Source: Stenotrophomonas maltophilia
GTDB lineage: Bacteria; Pseudomonadota; Gammaproteobacteria; Xanthomonadales; Xanthomonadaceae
DNA length: 64,000 bases
Assembly: GCF_002205165.1 (NCBI RefSeq)
Contig: NZ_NIVS01000032.1
Span: forward strand, 62,001-126,000
Direction: 5' to 3'
Part shown: positions 51,462 to 58,860 of the stretch, in pieces
How the letters are laid out: every line of letters starts with the position of its first letter
Position numbering within the stretch: the stretch's first letter is position 1
The notes under the pieces: model-generated
The model's database searches: none
Seen by the model: the letters and a program-made list of their open reading frames with translations, nothing else
Told to the model about the DNA's origin: nothing
Made by a program: the position numbers and the translations under genes

Positions 51462-52379
51462 TCAGGCGCGTGCGCATGCCGCGTCCACCCATTCGCGCAC
51501 GCCCTCCAGCGTGCGGAAATCCTCCACCGAGCGTGCCTGCAGCTGCGGGTGCAGCTCGCGCACCCGGCGGCTCAGCGCCGCGCCTGGGCCCAGCTCGAGA
51601 AATACCTTGCCGCCGCGCTCGACCGCGTGATCCAGTACCTGCTGCCACTGCACGGTCTGTGCGATCTGCGCGGCCAGCGTGTGCACCACACGCGCGACAT
51701 CGCCGACACTCCGGCCGTCGATGCCGGCCAGCAGGCGCAGCCGTGGGGCCTGCAGCGGGGTATCGCGCAGCAGCGTTTCGAACGCCTGCGCCGCCGCCGC
51801 GAGCAGCGGGGTATGCGCGGGAACATCCACCGGCAGTGCCAGCGTGCGCGCGCCCTGGTGGGCGGCAGCCGCCGCGACGGCGTCCAGGCCGCGACGCAGG
51901 CCACCCAGCACGACGTGGTCCGGACCGTTGACGATGGCGACATGCACCGCGTGCGCGGCGCACAGCTGGGCGATGTGTGTGGCGTCCAGGCCGATCACGG
52001 CGATCAGGCCGGCATCGGCCGGTGAGGCGGCGTCCATCAGCGCGGCGCGGCGTGCGGCCAGGTGCAGGCAGGTGGCACTGTCGACGCTGCCGGCGATCGC
52101 ATGCGCGGCCAGCTCACCGGCGCTGTAACCGGCGACGGCGGTGATCGTCGGCAGTGCGTCACGCAGTGCGGTGTAGTGCGCCAGTGCCGCGGCGCAGACC
52201 AGGGGCTGGGCGAGGGCGTTGCGGAAGCGCCTTTCCTCTGCGGCAAGTGCGTCCACCGGCGTGCCCAGCAAGTCACTGGCCTGCGCCAGAATGGGGCGTG
52301 CCCGTGCATCGTCGCGAACGCGCGCGAACATCCCGGGGTGCTGGCCGCCCTGGCCCGGGCAGAGCAGGACCAGGCTCAT
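51462..52379 (-). CDS. mdcH: Malonyl-CoA:ACP transacylase of malonate decarboxylase
   Basis: A 305-residue FabD-like acyltransferase. It has LCPGQGGQ at the N-terminus, the nucleophile motif GYSAGE (near residue 89) in place of the usual GHSxGE, and a candidate catalytic His in VPAHTPLL. It starts the acyl cycle by moving malonyl from CoA to the MdcC carrier. Its ATG overlaps the mdcB stop (ATGA). Confidence 0.93.
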   Translation of the reverse strand: MSLVLLCPGQGGQHPGMFARVRDDARARPILAQASDLLGTPVDALAAEERRFRNALAQPLVCAAALAHYTALRDALPTITAVAGYSAGELAAHAIAGSVDSATCLHLAARRAALMDAASPADAGLIAVIGLDATHIAQLCAAHAVHVAIVNGPDHVVLGGLRRGLDAVAAAAAHQGARTLALPVDVPAHTPLLAAAAQAFETLLRDTPLQAPRLRLLAGIDGRSVGDVARVVHTLAAQIAQTVQWQQVLDHAVERGGKVFLELGPGAALSRRVRELHPQLQARSVEDFRTLEGVREWVDAACARA

Positions 52380-53239
52380 GCGCGCTCCTGCAGGTGCAGG
52401 AACCACGTGCAGGCCAGCAGATCGGCGCTGCCGCCGGGACTGAGCCGCCGTTGTTCGAAGGCCTGGCCGATGGCGGCGACCCGCTCACGCCAGTCGGCGT
52501 GCTGGACACCGCCCTCCGCGAGGAAGCGGCGTGCCTGGCCCTGCGCGAACGCGAGCCCGCCTTCACCGCCCCGGTGCAGCAGATTCAGATCGACGGTATG
52601 GGCGATCAACGTCATCAGGGTCTCCACCTGCGCCGCTTCGGCATTCGCGGTGGCGTGGAGCACACGCTGCAGGGTCGGCAGGGCCAGGTCCCGCAGCAGC
52701 GGGTAACCATCGGCCGCCTGTTCGCGGACACCGGGGACGGCATGCCGGCGGCGGGCGCGCTGGCCGGGGCTTGCGGGATTCAACGGAGCGTCCAGCAGCG
52801 CCGCGCGCCATTGGGTAACGCCGCGACACACCGCAGCGCCCGATGGCGGGCGTTCGCCGCTGGCGCGCAGCCGGGCGGACTGTGCGACCAGCAGCCCGAG
52901 GCTGAAGATCGCCCCGCGATGTGTATTGATGCCGCCGGTGGCGCGCAGCATCGCGGCTTCGGCAGCGATGCCGAGCGAGCGCAGTGACTCGAACGGCGCA
53001 TCGTTGCTGCCGGCCTGCGCGATGGCGACGAAGTAACCCCGCAGCGCGAACAGGCTGCGCAGGAAGGTGCCGGCATCCATGTCGCTGTGGCTGCCGCGGC
53101 TGAAGGGGGTGACCAGGCCCGGCTTGGGCGTGCAGGCAAGCTCGGCGTGCAGGCTGGCGATGGCCAGGCGGCCAAGCCGACGTGCGTCAGCGGAGCGGGG
53201 CGCTGCGATCCCCGGCACGGGCTGGCGAACGGCGTTCAT
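52376..53239 (-). CDS. mdcB: Triphosphoribosyl-dephospho-CoA synthase
   Basis: A 287-residue CitG/MdcB-family enzyme. It makes the precursor of the prosthetic group 2'-(5''-triphosphoribosyl)-3'-dephospho-CoA from ATP and dephospho-CoA. The family motif TPKPGLVTPFSRGSHSDMD is at about residues 37-55, with GGINTHRGAIFSLGLL downstream. It overlaps mdcG and mdcH by four bases at each side. Confidence 0.94.
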   Translation of the reverse strand: MNAVRQPVPGIAAPRSADARRLGRLAIASLHAELACTPKPGLVTPFSRGSHSDMDAGTFLRSLFALRGYFVAIAQAGSNDAPFESLRSLGIAAEAAMLRATGGINTHRGAIFSLGLLVAQSARLRASGERPPSGAAVCRGVTQWRAALLDAPLNPASPGQRARRRHAVPGVREQAADGYPLLRDLALPTLQRVLHATANAEAAQVETLMTLIAHTVDLNLLHRGGEGGLAFAQGQARRFLAEGGVQHADWRERVAAIGQAFEQRRLSPGGSADLLACTWFLHLQERA

Positions 53240-53874
53240 GCGGCCACCTTCCAGGCGGCCAGCGCCTCACGCGGCACCAGCCAGCAGGCATCGTTGCCTT
53301 TGACCATCACGCGCTTGGCACCGCTGGCGTACTCGCGCCAGTTGATCGCGCGATCGCCCGGGAAGCGCAGCTCGCCGTCCAGCCGCAGGGGATGCTGGCG
53401 CTCATGGTGCTGCAGTACCGCGACGATCTGATCGGCATGCTGGGTGTCGGCCACCTCGAAGAGCAGATCCAGGTCGGAGTCGTCATGCAGGTAGGGCAGG
53501 CCGGTCAGGTGCTGCCACGCCGCGCTGCCGAACACGCGCGGTGCCACCGGCAGGGAGGCCGTCACGGTGACCAGGCCGTGCAGTCGCTCACGCCACGCCG
53601 GGCCGATATCAGCCGCAACCTCGGCCAGCGGCGGTGGTGGCGCGCAGCGCAGGACCGCGGATGGGGCAACGCGCAGCGACAGGCGCTGGCGGTGCTCGGC
53701 CAGCGGCAGGGGCACGCCAAACCGCACCTGGTGTTCGTCGCTGGCCCGATCGCGCCGCGCGACCACGAATGGCAGCCGCGCCTGGGCCCATGCCCGCAGC
53801 CGCGCATCGGCACCGGCCGTGAGGACCTGCCACGGTGCCTGCGGATCGAGCCAGACCAGGTCGTGACGGCGCAT
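53236..53874 (-). CDS. mdcG: Malonate decarboxylase holo-ACP synthase (phosphoribosyl-dephospho-CoA transferase)
   Basis: A 212-residue nucleotidyltransferase that attaches the prosthetic group to the MdcC serine. HDDSDLDLLFEV (near residues 130-141) is the metal-binding Asp pair of the fold. The MRRHDLVWL start and AKRVMVKGNDACWLVPR near the end are typical. It lies 3 bases after mdcE and overlaps mdcB. Confidence 0.92.
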   Translation of the reverse strand: MRRHDLVWLDPQAPWQVLTAGADARLRAWAQARLPFVVARRDRASDEHQVRFGVPLPLAEHRQRLSLRVAPSAVLRCAPPPPLAEVAADIGPAWRERLHGLVTVTASLPVAPRVFGSAAWQHLTGLPYLHDDSDLDLLFEVADTQHADQIVAVLQHHERQHPLRLDGELRFPGDRAINWREYASGAKRVMVKGNDACWLVPREALAAWKVAA

Positions 53875-53877
53875 GGC

Positions 53878-54582
53878 TCAGGCCTCGCCCGCGGCCACGG
53901 CAGCGGCGACATCGCGCGCCAGCAGGCGGCCACCACGCTCGGCGCCCCGTGCGCGGCGTTGATCGCCGGTAATCGGCGCCTGCAGCGCATCCACCAAGGC
54001 CTGCGCGAGGTCGCCCTCCCAGACGGCCTCCACCGCGCCCATGCGAACGTAGTTTTCCACGCCCGGCGCGAACACCGGCGAACTTTGGCTCAGCGCCTGC
54101 AGCTTCTCCAGCGGTTGCTTGGTGACGCGCGCCATCGCGCGCAGATCCATCACCCGCACCTGGGCCTCGGGCAGGGCGAAGATGCGGTCGGCCATCAGGC
54201 CGAACGAGAGGAACCCGCCACTCACCGATTCACCGTAGACCAGGCTGACCAGCGGCGCGCCACGGCAGCGGGCCAGATCCAGCGTGCGGGCCAGATGCGC
54301 GAAGCAGCTGTTGATGCCGAGCATTTCATCGCGGCGCGCCAGGCGCTGGCCGGCGGTATCGACCAGCATCACGATCGGCCGCCGCGGATGGGCGCGGGTG
54401 CTGGCGAGCACGGTGGCCGCCAGCGCCAGTGCGTGATCGACACCGACTTCCAGCTTGTTGGCGGTACCGATGACGGTCACCTCGCCTGCGGCAGTGGTGG
54501 CAGTGCCACCCAGCACATCGTCCTGGCGGGTGACCGCGTGGCCGAGCGGGAACAGGGCGTCGAGCAGAGGGGTCAGGTCCAT
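53878..54582 (-). CDS. mdcE: Malonate decarboxylase, gamma subunit
   Basis: A 234-residue carboxyltransferase-fold subunit (crotonase-like). With MdcD it decarboxylates malonyl-S-ACP. Oxyanion-hole-type stretches IVMLVDTAGQ and VYGESVSGGFLSFGL are visible. It overlaps mdcD by ten bases. Confidence 0.94.
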   Translation of the reverse strand: MDLTPLLDALFPLGHAVTRQDDVLGGTATTAAGEVTVIGTANKLEVGVDHALALAATVLASTRAHPRRPIVMLVDTAGQRLARRDEMLGINSCFAHLARTLDLARCRGAPLVSLVYGESVSGGFLSFGLMADRIFALPEAQVRVMDLRAMARVTKQPLEKLQALSQSSPVFAPGVENYVRMGAVEAVWEGDLAQALVDALQAPITGDQRRARGAERGGRLLARDVAAAVAAGEA

Positions 54583-55469
54583 GGCAGGCTCCGGTCCTTG
54601 ACCGCTTTCAGGAAGTCGGCGGTCTCCAGCAACGGCAGGTGTTCGGGATCGGCGATGCCCTGCAGGCGCCAGACCTCGAGGCCATCGCGGCAGTTTCCAT
54701 AAGCGTTGATGCGTGCGGCGAGCCGAGCGTGTTCCTGCTCGATGGCCTGTAATGGGTCGTCGGCCTCGGTGTGGGCAGCGAGCAGTGACATCGCCGCGTC
54801 ACCAAATGCCTCGATGCGATCCGGCACCAGCTGTACGGCATCGCCGATCAGATAGCGGTGCTTGCCACCGGTGACGCGCCAGACCAGGGCACGGTCGCGC
54901 GCGTCGAACTCTTCCACCCCGCGCACGGTCTCGATCACCTCCGGGCCGGACAGCGAGAGGCGGCCCTCTTCGGACATCACCACCGCCGTGCAGCACCGGG
55001 CCACGATGCCTATCCCGCCGAACGCACCGTTGCCGCTGCCGATCAGTGCGTATACCGGAATGCCGGCGGCGCGCGTGGCCAACACGGCCCGCATGATTTC
55101 GGAAATGGCGATCAGACCGGCGTTGGCTTCATGCAGGCGCACGCCACCGCTGTCGAGCAGCAGCAGCACCGCATCCGGACGCACCGCAACGGCACGTTCA
55201 AGCAGGCCGGTGAGCTTTGCGCCATGCACTTCGCCCACGCCGCCGCCCATGAACTGACCCTGCTGCGCGGCGATCAGCACGTCGCGATCTTTCAGGCGGC
55301 CCGCGCCAACCACGATGCCATCATCGAACGCGCCCGGTTGATCCAGCTGGGCCAGATGCGGGCTGATGATGCGGCGGGCAGGGCCCACGAACTCGGTGAA
55401 GCTGCCCTTGTCGAGCAGCCCGTGGATACGCTCCCGGGCGTCGGCCTCGTAGAAACTGTGACTGCTCAC
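54573..55469 (-). CDS. mdcD: Malonate decarboxylase, beta subunit
   Basis: A 298-residue carboxyltransferase subunit related to the beta half of acetyl-CoA carboxylase. Characteristic stretches are EFVGPARRI, GSGNGAFGGIGIVAR and LSGPEVIETVRG. It partners MdcE in decarboxylating malonyl-ACP to acetyl-ACP. It overlaps mdcC by four and mdcE by ten bases. Confidence 0.94.
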   Translation of the reverse strand: MSSHSFYEADARERIHGLLDKGSFTEFVGPARRIISPHLAQLDQPGAFDDGIVVGAGRLKDRDVLIAAQQGQFMGGGVGEVHGAKLTGLLERAVAVRPDAVLLLLDSGGVRLHEANAGLIAISEIMRAVLATRAAGIPVYALIGSGNGAFGGIGIVARCCTAVVMSEEGRLSLSGPEVIETVRGVEEFDARDRALVWRVTGGKHRYLIGDAVQLVPDRIEAFGDAAMSLLAAHTEADDPLQAIEQEHARLAARINAYGNCRDGLEVWRLQGIADPEHLPLLETADFLKAVKDRSLPWT

Positions 55470-55786
55470 GGCGCGTCTCCTTCCTGCAGCGTTTCCAGTG
55501 CCTGCTGCAGACGCAGGCTGACCACCGCGGGTGTAGCGCCGGCATCGTTGATCGACAGCCGCACATTGCGCAGCGGATGACGCGCGGCGAAATCGGCCAG
55601 GACGGCCTGCCAGATGGTGTCGAAGCCGGTGGCCGAGGTGATCACCTCGATCTCCATCGCGCCGTCCAGATCGGTCGGCTCCACCAGGACTTCCAGATTG
55701 CCCGAGGCGACCACGCCGACCAGCGCATGGTGATTGCGCTCGGTGAGATCGTGCTGCCCGGGGAAGCGATAACGCAGGGTTTCCAT
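55466..55786 (-). CDS. mdcC: Malonate decarboxylase acyl-carrier protein (delta subunit)
   Basis: A 106-residue carrier that bears the triphosphoribosyl-dephospho-CoA group, probably on Ser28 in VVASGNLEVLVEP. It starts at METLRYRF; longer frames to 56008 run into mdcA. It lies 10 bases after mdcA and overlaps mdcD. Confidence 0.93.
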   Translation of the reverse strand: METLRYRFPGQHDLTERNHHALVGVVASGNLEVLVEPTDLDGAMEIEVITSATGFDTIWQAVLADFAARHPLRNVRLSINDAGATPAVVSLRLQQALETLQEGDAP

Positions 55787-55796
55787 GGCGTGCCCC

Positions 55797-57440
55797 TTAC
55801 CAGTTGCGGAAGCGTTTGGGCGGGTTGTACAGCCCACCGGACCAGCGCACGAGATCCTTGACCGAGCGCGCGGCGAGCAGGTCGCGGCTGGCATCGCGGG
55901 TGCGGATGCCGAGGTCTTCGGGGCGGCGGATGATGCCGCGGTCGCGCAGGTTCTCCACCATCGCGCGGTCGCGGCCCAGGCCGACCGCGGTGTAGCCGGC
56001 CACGCCACGGATCGCCTGTTCGCGTTCCTCGGGGCTGCGGCACAGCAGCAGATTGGCGATGCCTTCTTCGGTCAGCACGTGGGTGAGGTCATCGCCGTAG
56101 ATCATCACCGGCGGCAGCGGCATCTTCGCGCGCTCGGCCAGCTCCCAGGCATCCAGCCGCTCGACGAAGGCCGGCGCCATGTGCTCGCGGAAGGTTTCCA
56201 CCATCTGCACGACCAGCTTGCGCCCACGTGGCATCTGCCCGGGCAACGCCGCTTCCTGACCCGCCTTGAGCCAGGCCGGGCTGGCATGGCGGCGGCCGCG
56301 TGCATCCGAGCCCATGTTGGGCGCGCCGCCGAAGCCGGCGATGCGGTCGCGGGTGGCGGTGGAACTGTTGCCCTGCAGATCGATCTGCAGCGTGGAGCCG
56401 ATGAACATGTCGCAGGCATACAGGCCGGCGGTCTGCGAGAACGCGCGGTTGGAGCGCATGCTGCCGTCGCTGCCGGTGAAGAACACATCCGAGCGCGCCT
56501 CGATGTAGCGCTCCATGCCCAGCTCCGAGCCGAACGAATGCACCGACTGCACGAAGCCCGATTCGATCGCCGGAATCAGCGCCGGATGGGGGTTGAGCGC
56601 CCAATGCGTCCCGATCTTGCCTTTGAGGCCCAGCGATTCGGCGTACGTGGGCAGCAGCAGCTCGATTGCGGCGGTATCGAAGCCGATACCGTGGTTGAGG
56701 CGCTGCACCCCGTACTCGGCGTAGATGCCCTTGATGGCCATCATCGCCATCAGCACCTGGATCTCGGAGATCTGCGCCGGGTCGCGGGTGAACAGCGGCT
56801 CGATGTAATTGGGGCGCGGCGCCTCGGTGACGAAGTTGACCCAATCGGCCGGGATATCGACGCGGGGGAGGGTGTCGACGATTTCGTTGACCTGCGCGAT
56901 CACGATGCCGCCCCGGAACGCGGTGGCTTCCACGATCACGGGGGTGTCTTCGGTGTTCGGGCCGGTGTAGAGATTGCCGTGGCGGTCCGCGGCCTGAGCG
57001 GCGATCAGCGCGACCTGCGGGGTCAGATCGATGAAGTAGCGACCGAACAGTTCCAGATAGGTGTGGATCGCCCCGATCTCGATGCGGCCCTCGGCGACCA
57101 GATTGGCCAGCCGGCCGCTCTGCGGACCCGAGAAGGAGAAGTCCAGGCGCTGGGCGATGCCGCGCTCGAAGACGTCCAGATGCGAGGGCAGGGACAGCAC
57201 GGACTGGACCATGTGCAGACCGTGGACCTGGGCCGGATCGAGCTGGGCCAGGCACTCGGCGAGGAAATCGGCCTGCTTCTGGTTGTTGCCCTCCAGGCAG
57301 ACCCGGTCACCCGGTTCGAGCACGGTGTGCAGAAGCCGGGAGACTTCGGCATGGGGCACCAGAGGCCCCATGCCGGCATCCGTGGCCCGCTGCAGCCTTG
57401 CCTGGCGGCGGTCCGCAAGCGTGTTCCAGTCTCGAGCCAT
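55797..57440 (-). CDS. mdcA: Malonate decarboxylase, alpha subunit (acetyl-ACP:malonate transferase)
   Basis: A 547-residue CoA-transferase-like protein that exchanges acetyl for malonate on the carrier. N-terminal MARDWNTLADRRQARL, EPGDRVCLEGNNQKQADFLA and GSTLQIDLQGNSST are typical of MdcA. Full family length. GAGG lies seven bases before the ATG. It is the first gene of the operon, preceded by a three-part palindromic operator. Confidence 0.95.
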   Translation of the reverse strand: MARDWNTLADRRQARLQRATDAGMGPLVPHAEVSRLLHTVLEPGDRVCLEGNNQKQADFLAECLAQLDPAQVHGLHMVQSVLSLPSHLDVFERGIAQRLDFSFSGPQSGRLANLVAEGRIEIGAIHTYLELFGRYFIDLTPQVALIAAQAADRHGNLYTGPNTEDTPVIVEATAFRGGIVIAQVNEIVDTLPRVDIPADWVNFVTEAPRPNYIEPLFTRDPAQISEIQVLMAMMAIKGIYAEYGVQRLNHGIGFDTAAIELLLPTYAESLGLKGKIGTHWALNPHPALIPAIESGFVQSVHSFGSELGMERYIEARSDVFFTGSDGSMRSNRAFSQTAGLYACDMFIGSTLQIDLQGNSSTATRDRIAGFGGAPNMGSDARGRRHASPAWLKAGQEAALPGQMPRGRKLVVQMVETFREHMAPAFVERLDAWELAERAKMPLPPVMIYGDDLTHVLTEEGIANLLLCRSPEEREQAIRGVAGYTAVGLGRDRAMVENLRDRGIIRRPEDLGIRTRDASRDLLAARSVKDLVRWSGGLYNPPKRFRNW

Positions 57441-57453
57441 CTGCTGCCTCTAT

Positions 57454-57480
57454 GTAATTACGCTGTAATTACGAAATTAC
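57454..57480. promoter_or_regulatory. Triple operator-like palindromes before mdcA
   Basis: GTAATTAC at 57454-57461 and again at 57465-57472 (11 bp apart), then GAAATTAC at 57473-57480. They lie between the mdcA ribosome site and a possible -35 (TTGCCC) on the minus strand, and the outer copy overlaps a -10-like TAATTT. This fits repression by the MdcY-like GntR protein encoded at the end of the operon. Confidence 0.65.
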
Positions 57481-57617
57481 CACCCGAGATTGGCGGGGGC
57501 AAGAGGGACCAAGGGAGCGTCGTTCGGGGCTGTCGTATTCAGGTAGAGCGGAGGCCGAGAATGACCGCAGGCCAAAGCGCAATTTGCCGAAGGTCGAGTG
57601 ACACCCTCGGCGGTCGA

Positions 57618-58223
57618 TCAGCCGGCCGCCTTGCCCGCACGTGGCCGCCGAGGCTTTGCACCCCGTGATGCGGCCTTCGGCGTCGCCACCAGCACGCCCC
57701 ACTGATGCAGATGCTCCATGCCGGACAGGGCATCCAGGTACGCCATGAAGTGCGTCAGATAACCCGGCGACGTGTCTTTCATCAGCGTCAGGGCGCGATG
57801 GACCAGCACGCCGGAGTTCAGCGGGCCGCCATTGGTCGGCATTTGGGCGAGCGATTCCTTCAACTGGCTGGCATTGCGCAGCGTGGCCCAACCTGCACGA
57901 ACCTCCGCCAGCACGGGCAGTTCGGGGTAGGCCGGGTTGTGCTGGCGGGTCAATTCCGTGATCAGCGCCTGCAGGCCGATGCGCCCGGGTGACGGGCCCA
58001 GCCCGGACGGCGCCGCCGCGGATGCCTCGGCAATACGCTCGCCGTAGCTGGCCACCCATGCATCCAGCTTTGCCTGCAACAGCGCCCGCACCTCGCCGTC
58101 ATGCGCCTGCACACGGGCATGCAATGCCTCGATCACCGCAAAGCGCGTGCGGTCCAGCTCGTCGAGCTTGTCTGCTCGCCAACGCTGGAGAATCTCAGCG
58201 GTCGCAACAGGGTTACGGGGCAT
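57618..58223 (-). CDS. DUF2894 domain protein
   Basis: A 201-residue protein of unknown function, predicted helical and cytoplasmic. The DUF2894 core spans most of it (VLVHRALTLMKDTSPGYLTHFMAYLDALS is a conserved stretch). The C-terminus is strongly basic (SRGAKPRRPRAGKAAG), as in nucleic-acid or ribosome binders. It begins 11 bases inside the upstream OmpA/MotB-like gene (ATG 58223). It is the last gene of the DUF3348-DUF802-OmpA-DUF2894 operon, a conserved set in several proteobacteria as far as I know. Confidence 0.85.
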   Translation of the reverse strand: MPRNPVATAEILQRWRADKLDELDRTRFAVIEALHARVQAHDGEVRALLQAKLDAWVASYGERIAEASAAAPSGLGPSPGRIGLQALITELTRQHNPAYPELPVLAEVRAGWATLRNASQLKESLAQMPTNGGPLNSGVLVHRALTLMKDTSPGYLTHFMAYLDALSGMEHLHQWGVLVATPKAASRGAKPRRPRAGKAAG

Positions 58224-58860
58224 CCGCGGCCTTGCTCGCCTTGGGTTTCGGGATCGGGGCGATCTCCACGCGGCGGTTCTTCGCGCGGCCATCCTCGTTG
58301 GCGTTGGAACTCACCGGCTGCTCGGCGCCGAACGCCGCGGCAAACACTGCATCCGACGGCACGCCCTCGGCGATCAGTGTGCGGGTCACGGTCAGCGCAC
58401 GCTCGGCGGACAGTTCCCAGTTGTCGGCGAAGCGCCAGTTGCCGTCGCGCACCTGCTGGTCGTCGGTGAAGCCACTGACCATGAGGATTTCCTCGCGCGA
58501 GGCCAGATAGCCTTTCAGCGGACCGGCCAGGCTCTTGAGCACCTCCAGGCCCTCCGGCTGGAGCTGATCGGAGTTCAACGCGAACAGCACGTTGCCGCGG
58601 ATCCCGATGCGGCCATCCACGAGCGTCACGCGTCCGGCCGCCAACGGCCCGGCCAGGGCCTGTTCCAGGGTCTGGCGGCGCTGCACTTCGGCCTGGCGCT
58701 GCTTGACCTCTTCATCCAGCCGATTGGTCAGCTCCAGCTGCAGCGCGACCACGCCGACCAGGATCAGCACGAACGCGCCGAGCAGCACCGACATCAGATC
58801 GCCGAAGGCGGCCCAGATCGGGGCGCCTCCGTCGGCCTCGACTTCGATCTCGTCGCTCAT
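58213..58860 (-). CDS. MotB/OmpA-like protein (motor partner, peptidoglycan-binding)
   Basis: A 215-residue protein with one N-terminal membrane helix (about 17-41: AFGDLMSVLLGAFVLILVG). The helix carries Asp21 in the position of MotB's proton-binding Asp (F-x-D-x-M). A short coiled linker follows, then an OmpA-type peptidoglycan-binding domain (about 105-205) with SGFTDD, NWELSAERA and NRRVEI. It overlaps the MotA/TolQ-like gene by four bases. The arrangement matches stator and ZorB-type subunits. E. coli MotB is longer, with a plug helix. Confidence 0.88.
   Translation of the reverse strand: MSDEIEVEADGGAPIWAAFGDLMSVLLGAFVLILVGVVALQLELTNRLDEEVKQRQAEVQRRQTLEQALAGPLAAGRVTLVDGRIGIRGNVLFALNSDQLQPEGLEVLKSLAGPLKGYLASREEILMVSGFTDDQQVRDGNWRFADNWELSAERALTVTRTLIAEGVPSDAVFAAAFGAEQPVSSNANEDGRAKNRRVEIAPIPKPKASKAADAP

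Noticed and set aside
55785..57668. 627-codon plus-strand frame opposite mdcA
   Set aside because: mdcA is full length and in operon order; the antisense frame has no family features.
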